Source: Comamonadaceae bacterium (lineage in GTDB: Bacteria; Pseudomonadota; Gammaproteobacteria; Burkholderiales; Burkholderiaceae_C). From it: a stretch of 5,829 bases of DNA. A program made the translations under genes and the position numbers. The DNA lies in contig CANHGF010000179.1 of the NCBI GenBank assembly GCA_947460065.1, positions 1 through 5,829 of the forward strand, read 5' to 3'. The notes under the pieces were generated by a model, which did not search any database, had not been told where the DNA came from, and was given only the letters and a program-made list of their open reading frames with translations. Below, piece after piece: positions 1 through 5,829 of the stretch (position 1 is its first letter; each line of letters begins with the position of its first letter).

Positions 1-2
1 CC

Positions 3-155
3 GTGGCCCTGCGCGATCTGGGCATGAAGGAGGCCGACCTGGACAAAGCCTGCGACATCGCGGTGCAAAACCAGTACCCCAACCCCAGGCCGCTGGACCG
101 TGCGGCGCTGCGCCAGCTGTTTCAGAGCGCCTGGGAGGGCGTGCGGCCGGACTGA
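3..155 (+). CDS. Iron-containing alcohol dehydrogenase, maleylacetate reductase-like (C-terminal 50 residues only)
   Basis: This is the 3' end of a gene that begins outside the window. The frame from base 3 reads 50 residues to a TGA at 153-155. Visible segments include LRDLGMKEADLDKA, NQYPNPRPLDRAALRQLF and SAWEG. The order LRDLGM, then a short acidic helix, then NP-RP, then a final helix ending in AWEG is what I recall for the C-terminus of maleylacetate reductases in the group III iron-containing alcohol dehydrogenases. Those enzymes reduce maleylacetate to 3-oxoadipate with NAD(P)H in the cytoplasm, late in (chloro)aromatic and resorcinol or hydroxyquinol breakdown. The cofactor and metal-binding parts lie upstream and cannot be checked, so another Fe-ADH subfamily remains possible. 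The gene converges on the acyl-CoA operon that follows, so it is a separate transcription unit. Confidence 0.72.
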   Translation: MALRDLGMKEADLDKACDIAVQNQYPNPRPLDRAALRQLFQSAWEGVRPD

Positions 156-160
156 AGTCG

Positions 161-182
161 GCGGCCTTGGATCCAAGGCCGC
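161..182. repeat. Perfect 22-bp palindrome just after the dehydrogenase stop codon
   Basis: The left arm GCGGCCTTGGA (161-171) is the exact reverse complement of the right arm TCCAAGGCCGC (172-182), so the palindrome has no central spacer. It begins 5 bp after the TGA at 153-155. Its right half is the tail of REP copy A, which runs from 207 down to 171. Its left half looks like the same tail in opposite orientation, so two REP tails appear to be joined tail to tail. As RNA it could form a strong hairpin and protect or end the upstream transcript. No T-run follows, so it is not a standard intrinsic terminator. Confidence 0.8.
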
Positions 183-207
183 ATCGCGCCGAGGGCGGCG
201 CTCCCAC
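171..207 (-). repeat. REP-like palindromic repeat, copy A
   Basis: Read on the minus strand, the unit starts with the head GTGGGA and has a 6-bp perfect stem GCGCCG/CGGCGC (plus-strand positions 186-191 and 196-201) around a 4-base loop. It ends in the tail ATGCGGCCTTGGAT. The 33 bp at 175-207 are identical to 290-322, and the 25 bp at 183-207 recur in inverted orientation at 5677-5701. A short head, a GC-rich hairpin and multiple extragenic copies are the hallmarks of REP elements, which RAYT (TnpA-REP) transposases of the IS200/IS605 type are thought to move. No RAYT gene is in the window. Confidence 0.85.
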
Positions 208-232
208 CCACTTAGCTCAGGTCACCGACTCT

Positions 233-269
233 GTGGGAGCCGCGCCCTTGCGGCTATGCGGCTTTGGAT
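233..269 (+). repeat. REP-like palindromic repeat, copy C (diverged, opposite orientation)
   Basis: The copy begins GTGGGAGC at 233 and ends ATGCGGCTTTGGAT at 256-269. It is the same length as copy A (37 bp) and aligns without gaps. The stem carries changes against A, B and D, but two base pairs changed on both sides so that pairing is kept, and one pair became G-T. An extra A-T pair lengthens the stem at its base: AGCCGC at 238-243 pairs with GCGGCT at 250-255. Copy C lies between A and B in opposite orientation to both, giving an alternating, BIME-like arrangement. Confidence 0.8.
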
Positions 270-289
270 GAGTCACCGGGGCCCCATTG

Positions 290-322
290 AAGGCCGCATC
301 GCGCCGAGGGCGGCGCTCCCAC
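290..322 (-). repeat. REP-like palindromic repeat, copy B
   Basis: These 33 bp are identical to 175-207. The stem GCGCCG/CGGCGC is at 301-306 and 311-316 with the AGGG loop at 307-310. Identity stops at base 289, so the last four tail bases present in copies A and C are missing. The head, TCCCAC on the plus strand, runs directly into the 16-bp tandem array, whose first unit shares those bases. Confidence 0.85.
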
Positions 323-364
323 GAGGGAATGGTCCCACGAGGGAATGCTCCCACGAGGGACTGC
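317..364. repeat. Three 16-bp tandem repeats growing from the REP copy B head
   Basis: The units are TCCCACGAGGGAATGG (317-332), TCCCACGAGGGAATGC (333-348) and TCCCACGAGGGACTGC (349-364). They are followed by a degenerate fourth unit starting TCTCACGGGG at 365. Each unit holds a small inverted repeat, TCCC-ACGA-GGGA. The TCCCAC of unit 1 is also the terminal head of REP copy B, so the array looks like duplication of the REP head plus 10 bp of flank. It lies downstream of the hydratase-family gene, whose stop codon is at 417-419. Confidence 0.85.
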
Positions 365-416
365 TCTCACGGGGTGGACTGGCCACAAGGAGTCGGCCTT
401 GCCTGGGCCCGGCCTC

Positions 417-1193
417 TCACCAGTTCGGCGTGCGCTTGTCGATGAAGGCCTGCACGCCCTCCAGGGCGGTGGCGTCCATCATGTTGCAGGCCATGGTCTG
501 GGCGGCGTCGTCGTAGGCGGCGCTCATGCCGGTTTCTAGTTGGCGGTAGAAGAGTTGCTTGCCCATGGCCAGGGCCAGGCGGGGTTTGCTCAGGATGCGC
601 TCGACCAGGGCCTGCACCGCTGTATCGAGTTCCTCGGGCTCGGCCACCCGGTTGATCAGGCCCAGGCTCTGGGCATGGCCTGCGCTGATGAAGTCGCCAG
701 TGGCCAGCATCTCGAAAGCGGCTTTGCGCGGCAGATTGCGCGAAAGCGCCACGCTGGGGGTGGAGCAAAACAGACCGAGGTTGACGCCGCTGACCGCAAA
801 GCGGGCGCCTCGGGCGGCCACCGCCAGGTCGCACTGGGCCACCAGCTGGCAGCCGGCGGCGGTGGCCACGCCTTGTACCTTGGCGATCACAGGTACCGGT
901 AGCTTTTGCAGGCTCATCATCATGCGGCCGCACTGCGCAAACAGGCTCTGGTAGTAGGTCAGGCTGGGCTCGGCGCGCATTTGCTTGAGGTCGTGGCCGG
1001 CGCAAAACGCTTTGCCGGCGGCGCCGATTACCACCACCCTTAAATCGGGCTCCTGCGCCAGGCGATCGAGCTCTGCTTGCAGCGCGGCCAGCAGTTCTTC
1101 GCTCAGCGCATTGAAGGCCTCGGGCCGATTGAGGGTCAGGGTGCACAGGCCGCGGCCGTCGTCCTGGCGCAGCAGCAGGGGGGCGGTGCTCAT
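417..1193 (-). CDS. ECHDC3-like enoyl-CoA hydratase/isomerase-family protein lacking both catalytic glutamates
   Basis: This 258-residue protein of the crotonase superfamily has the usual family length and is cytoplasmic. The core is complete: LNRPEAFNALS at 21-31, the first oxyanion-hole segment FCAGHDLK at 63-70, and the second around VATAAGCQLVAQCD at 109-122. NLGLFCSTPSVALSR at 138-152 closely resembles, from memory, the vertebrate ECHDC3 group. In classical enoyl-CoA hydratase the catalytic glutamates sit in GCEL and in PEI; here these are Gln116 (GCQL) and Gly136 (SGV). CoA-thioester binding and oxyanion stabilisation look intact, but normal syn-hydration is not expected. The start ATG (1191-1193) has AAGGAG at 1200-1205 with a 6-base spacer. 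The gene follows the acyl-CoA synthetase by 10 bp. Automatic annotation would say enoyl-CoA hydratase; the true reaction is unknown. Confidence 0.93.
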   Translation of the reverse strand: MSTAPLLLRQDDGRGLCTLTLNRPEAFNALSEELLAALQAELDRLAQEPDLRVVVIGAAGKAFCAGHDLKQMRAEPSLTYYQSLFAQCGRMMMSLQKLPVPVIAKVQGVATAAGCQLVAQCDLAVAARGARFAVSGVNLGLFCSTPSVALSRNLPRKAAFEMLATGDFISAGHAQSLGLINRVAEPEELDTAVQALVERILSKPRLALAMGKQLFYRQLETGMSAAYDDAAQTMACNMMDATALEGVQAFIDKRTPNW

Positions 1194-1199
1194 GGCCTA

Positions 1200-1205
1200 C
1201 TCCTT
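1200..1205 (-). promoter_or_regulatory. Ribosome binding site overlapping the upstream stop codon
   Basis: On the minus strand the sequence reads TAAGGAGTAGGCCATG. The synthetase stop TAA (1204-1206) shares two bases with AAGGAG (1200-1205), and the ATG follows after six bases. Ribosomes finishing the synthetase therefore end on the start site of the next gene, which suggests translational coupling and fixes this ATG as the start. Confidence 0.85.
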
Positions 1206-2850
1206 ATTCGATGGCGCTGCTGGAGCGGGCGCGCTCGCGCAGCTGGAACTTTTGAATCTTGCCGGTCGAGGTCTTGGGGATGTCTTCAAAGCGGATGTCG
1301 CGCGGCACTTTGTAGCCGGCCAGCAGGGCTTTGCAGTGGGCGATCAGCTCTTGTGCGCTGACTTCGCCGCCGGGCTTGAGCTCGACATAGGCCAGCGGGG
1401 TTTCGCCCCATTTGGCGTCGGGCTTGGCCACCACCGCGCAGGCCAGCACCGCCGGGTGACGGTAGAGCGCGTCTTCGACTTCGAGGGAGCTGATGTTCTC
1501 ACCGCCGGAGATGATGATGTCTTTGCTGCGGTCCTTGATCTTGACGTAGCGGTCGCTCTCCATCACTGCCAGGTCGCCGGTGTGAAACCAGCCGCCTTCA
1601 AAGGCCTTGCGGGTCGCATCGGGGTTCTTCAGGTAGCCCTTCATCACGATGTTGCCGCGAAACATGATCTCGCCCATGGTCTGGCCGTCGGCCGGCACCT
1701 CTTGCAGGGTCTGCGGGTCCATCACCGTCATGCCCTCTTGCAGCGCGTAGCGCACCCCTTGGCGGCCGTTGAGCCGGGTCTGCTCAGACAGGCTTTGCTC
1801 TGCCCAGGCCTTGCGCTGCACCGCCACTGCGGCCGGGCCGTAGACCTCGGTCAGGCCGTAGACGTGGGTGATGGCAAAGCCGATCTTGGCCATGCCTTCG
1901 ATCATGGCCGCCGGTGGGGCAGCGCCGGCCACCAGGCCGCGCACCTGCTGGTCGATGCCGGCACGCATGTCCTCGGGGGCGTTGTAGATCAGGCTGTGCA
2001 CGATGGGCGCGGCGCAGTAGTGGTCAATGCGGTGCTCGCGCATCGCGCCCAGGATGGAAGGTGCGTCGACCTTGCGCAGGCAGACATGGGTGCCGCCGAG
2101 CATGGCCACCGTCCAGGGAAAGCACCAGCCGTTGCAGTGAAACAGGGGCAAGGTCCACAGGTAGGTGGGAAAGTGCGGCATGTTCCAGGTGACCGCGTTG
2201 GACACCGCATTGAGGTAGGCGCCGCGGTGGTGGGTCACCACACCCTTGGGGTCGCCGGTGGTGCCACTGGTGTAGCTGACCGCGATCGCATCCCACTCGT
2301 TTTGCGGGCCCTCGAGCCGGACCACGGGATCGTGGGCGGCCAGCCAGGCCTCGTATTCATGCGCGCCCAGGCGCTCGCCCGGGCCTTCGTACTGGCTGTC
2401 GCAGACATCGATCACCGTCAGGCTGCGGCCGTGCTCGGACTTGAGCAGGGCCAGGGCTTTGGCCATCACCGGAGAAAACTCGCGGTCGGTGACCAGCACC
2501 TTGGCCTCGCAGTGGTTCATCTGCCAGGCAATCAAGGCGGCGTCGAGCCGGGTGTTGAGCGCGTTGAGCACCGCGCCCAGCGCCGGCACCGCATAGTGCA
2601 GCTCGACCATCTCAGGGGTGTTGGGCAGCATCACGCTGACGGTATCGCCCCGGCCTAGGCCCAGCGCTTGCAAGGCAGCGGCCAAACGAGCCGAGCGCTC
2701 GCGGGTCTGCGCCCAGGTGTAGCGGCGCTGGCCATGGATGACCGCGGGCAGGTCGCCGAATACCTCGGCGCTGCGCTCGACAAAGCTCACGGGCGAGAGC
2801 GCGGTGTGGTTGGCGGGATTGGTGTCCAGTTGCTGGTCGTAAATGCTCAT
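1204..2850 (-). CDS. AMP-forming acyl-CoA synthetase (acyl-activating enzyme family)
   Basis: This 548-residue class I adenylate-forming enzyme should turn a carboxylic acid, ATP and CoA into an acyl-CoA, AMP and PPi in the cytoplasm. All core motifs are visible: the P-loop YTSGTTGDPKGVV at 193-205, YGLTEVYGP at 331-339, HTGDL at 423-427, the hinge region KDRSKD at 439-444, GGENIS at 449-454, and the acylation lysine Lys531 in PKTSTGKIQ. The N-terminus (YDQQLDTNPANHTALSPVSF) resembles, from memory, the bacterial and plant acyl-activating enzymes often annotated simply as acyl-CoA synthetase. That group uses short to medium or unusual acids, so the substrate cannot be named. The ATG at 2848-2850 has AAGGAG at 2858-2863, seven bases upstream. 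A longer in-frame reading to 3042 adds 64 residues of arginine- and serine-rich, non-family sequence and is rejected. It is the first gene of a two-gene operon. Confidence 0.95.
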   Translation of the reverse strand: MSIYDQQLDTNPANHTALSPVSFVERSAEVFGDLPAVIHGQRRYTWAQTRERSARLAAALQALGLGRGDTVSVMLPNTPEMVELHYAVPALGAVLNALNTRLDAALIAWQMNHCEAKVLVTDREFSPVMAKALALLKSEHGRSLTVIDVCDSQYEGPGERLGAHEYEAWLAAHDPVVRLEGPQNEWDAIAVSYTSGTTGDPKGVVTHHRGAYLNAVSNAVTWNMPHFPTYLWTLPLFHCNGWCFPWTVAMLGGTHVCLRKVDAPSILGAMREHRIDHYCAAPIVHSLIYNAPEDMRAGIDQQVRGLVAGAAPPAAMIEGMAKIGFAITHVYGLTEVYGPAAVAVQRKAWAEQSLSEQTRLNGRQGVRYALQEGMTVMDPQTLQEVPADGQTMGEIMFRGNIVMKGYLKNPDATRKAFEGGWFHTGDLAVMESDRYVKIKDRSKDIIISGGENISSLEVEDALYRHPAVLACAVVAKPDAKWGETPLAYVELKPGGEVSAQELIAHCKALLAGYKVPRDIRFEDIPKTSTGKIQKFQLRERARSSSAIE

Positions 2851-3028
2851 GTCTTGTCTCCTTGTCGGCCTCCGACGGGGCGTTTGGGCGGGGCCATACC
2901 CTGGATGATAGGCCGAGCTTGAGCTTGCTACCCGGCGGTGCGGGGTCGTCACTATCGCCCCCGTCTGACAGCCGCTGAGCACGCCCACTTCTGGGCATTG
3001 CCTGGTGCCGACGCTACAAACGTCGGAG
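2851..3028. promoter_or_regulatory. Divergent intergenic region with presumed promoters for both directions
   Basis: These 178 bp separate the start codons of the minus-strand operon and the plus-strand ATPase, so promoters for both should lie here. AAGGAG (2858-2863, minus strand) serves the synthetase. On the minus strand TATCAT (2910-2905) could be a -10 box, but no good -35 box lies at the right distance. GAGCTT occurs twice in tandem at 2915-2926. I find no convincing sigma-70 pair on the plus strand. The hairpins at the right end are described separately. Confidence 0.55.

Positions 3029-3035
<7 letters not shown>
2983..3035 (+). promoter_or_regulatory. Possible start-codon-sequestering RNA structure upstream of the ATPase
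   Basis: Three perfect pairings are visible. GCCCA (2983-2987) can pair with TGGGC (2992-2996) across a 4-base loop. TGGGCAT (2992-2998) can instead pair with ATGCCCA (3029-3035), which contains the ATPase ATG. CCGACG (3008-3013) pairs with CGTCGG (3021-3026) around a 7-base loop and takes in two bases of the only Shine-Dalgarno-like GGAG (3025-3028). The first two pairings exclude each other, as in a switch. Chance pairing is common in GC-rich DNA and no transcript start is known, so the regulatory reading is inference. Confidence 0.35.
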
Positions 3036-5623
<2,588 letters not shown>

Positions 5624-5676
5624 AGGTCAAGGGGCAGTGCGCCGTGGCCCTGTGCAGCGCGGTGCTGCTCGCCCGT

Positions 5677-5701
5677 GTGGGAGCGCCGCCCTCGGCGCGA
5701 T
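5677..5701 (+). repeat. REP-like palindromic repeat, copy D
   Basis: The 25 bp from GTGGGAGC to GCGCGAT are the exact reverse complement of 183-207 in copy A. The stem GCGCCG/CGGCGC lies at 5683-5688 and 5693-5698 with a CCCT loop. The tail seen in A and C is absent after GATG. The copy sits 53 bp after the ATPase stop and 39 bp before the stop of the convergent next gene, so it could protect or separate the two 3' ends. Confidence 0.85.
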
Positions 5702-5714
5702 GGACTGTCGATCA

Positions 5715-5728
5715 GGCGCCGCCCTCGC
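5715..5728 (+). repeat. Fragment of a second REP unit
   Basis: GGCGCCGCCCTCGC contains the 12 bases GCGCCGCCCTCG that form the left stem, the loop and two bases of the right stem in copy D. The GTGGGA head and the matching right arm are missing, so this would be a decayed or partial copy. Twelve GC-rich bases could also match by chance. Confidence 0.35.
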
Positions 5729-5740
5729 AGCGGTGCAGCC

Positions 5741-5829
5741 TTAGCCCTGCCGCTGCTGGGCGTAGTCCACATAAAACTGCAGGCTGTGCGGGTTGCTCAT
5801 GGCATCGGGGTTGGCGACCTTTTCAGGCA
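5741..5829 (-). CDS. Unidentified protein, C-terminal 28 residues only
   Basis: On the minus strand the frame ending in TAA (5741-5743) is open to the window edge and reads 28 residues, including PEKVANPDAMSNPHS, then LQFYVDYAQQRQG at the very end. The segment is polar and not a membrane helix. The other two minus-strand frames are stopped here, and the codons are mostly G or C in the third position (AAG, GTC, GCC, AAC, CCC, GAT, GCC), like the neighbouring genes. I do not recognise the family. The gene converges on the ATPase with 117 bp between stop codons, and a REP copy lies in that gap. Confidence 0.6.
   Translation of the reverse strand, partial: PEKVANPDAMSNPHSLQFYVDYAQQRQG

Noticed and set aside
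317..380. The tandem repeats as a small CRISPR array.
   Set aside because: The 16-bp units are contiguous with no unique spacers and there is no cas gene.
381..409. A hairpin (CAAGG 386-390 with CCTTG 397-401, possibly lengthened by GGCC pairs) as terminator of the acyl-CoA operon.
   Set aside because: The core stem is only 5 bp, the extension needs a bulge, and there is no T-run on the minus-strand side. It may still slow transcription, but I cannot support a terminator.
100..516. A 138-codon open frame over the REP-containing junction.
   Set aside because: It starts inside the dehydrogenase gene, runs through the repeats and overlaps the hydratase-family gene antisense. The product is Arg-rich with no family features.
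985..2658. A 557-codon open frame on the plus strand opposite the acyl-CoA synthetase and hydratase-family genes.
   Set aside because: It is antisense to two clearly homologous genes, crosses the operon junction, and its product is a low-complexity mix rich in His, Ala, Gly and Val with no motif. Long antisense frames are common in GC-rich DNA.
2905..2910. TATCAT on the minus strand as the operon -10 box.
   Set aside because: The -35 position at 17-bp spacing reads GGGTAG, far from TTGACA, so it is mentioned only as a weak candidate.
5727..5756. A 7-bp stem GCAGCGG/CCGCTGC with a 16-base loop near the ATPase 3' end.
   Set aside because: The loop is long, no T-run follows, and the right arm lies inside the coding end of the next gene, so chance pairing in GC-rich DNA is likely.

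Overview
The window is GC-rich, gene-dense bacterial chromosome. The protein families, codon use and a GTGGGAGC-headed REP-type repeat fit a proteobacterium, most likely a betaproteobacterium of the Burkholderiales type. That is an inference from composition and remembered family members, not from a marker gene.

Layout from left to right: (1) the last 50 codons of a plus-strand iron-containing alcohol dehydrogenase, best matching maleylacetate reductase (3-155). (2) A 261-bp junction without a gene (156-416) that holds three copies of a REP-like hairpin repeat, a perfect 22-bp palindrome and a three-unit 16-bp tandem array. (3) A minus-strand two-gene operon: an AMP-forming acyl-CoA synthetase (1204-2850) followed 10 bp later by an ECHDC3-like enoyl-CoA hydratase/isomerase-family protein (417-1193) whose Shine-Dalgarno overlaps the synthetase stop codon. 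(4) A divergent intergenic region (2851-3028) whose right end can fold over the start codon of the next gene. (5) A large plus-strand P2-like cation-transporting P-type ATPase (3029-5623). (6) A short convergent junction (5624-5740) with one more REP copy. (7) The 3' end of an unidentified minus-strand gene (5741-5829).

The synthetase and the hydratase-family protein probably act in one acyl-CoA route: the synthetase activates a carboxylic acid, and the second protein acts on an acyl-CoA or edits one. The second protein lacks both classical hydratase glutamates, so simple hydration of enoyl-CoA is doubtful. The ATPase has all catalytic P-type motifs, but its M4 and M6 ion-site motifs (PEEYP and ELIVDP) differ from the SERCA-like Ca2+ pumps, so its ion is unknown. 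Nothing links it functionally to the acyl-CoA operon.

I see no phage, transposase, CRISPR or tRNA/rRNA sequence. The most interesting non-coding signals are two. The REP family shows compensatory base changes in its stem and sits only at the convergent gene junctions. The ATPase start region has mutually exclusive pairings that could hide or expose its ATG.
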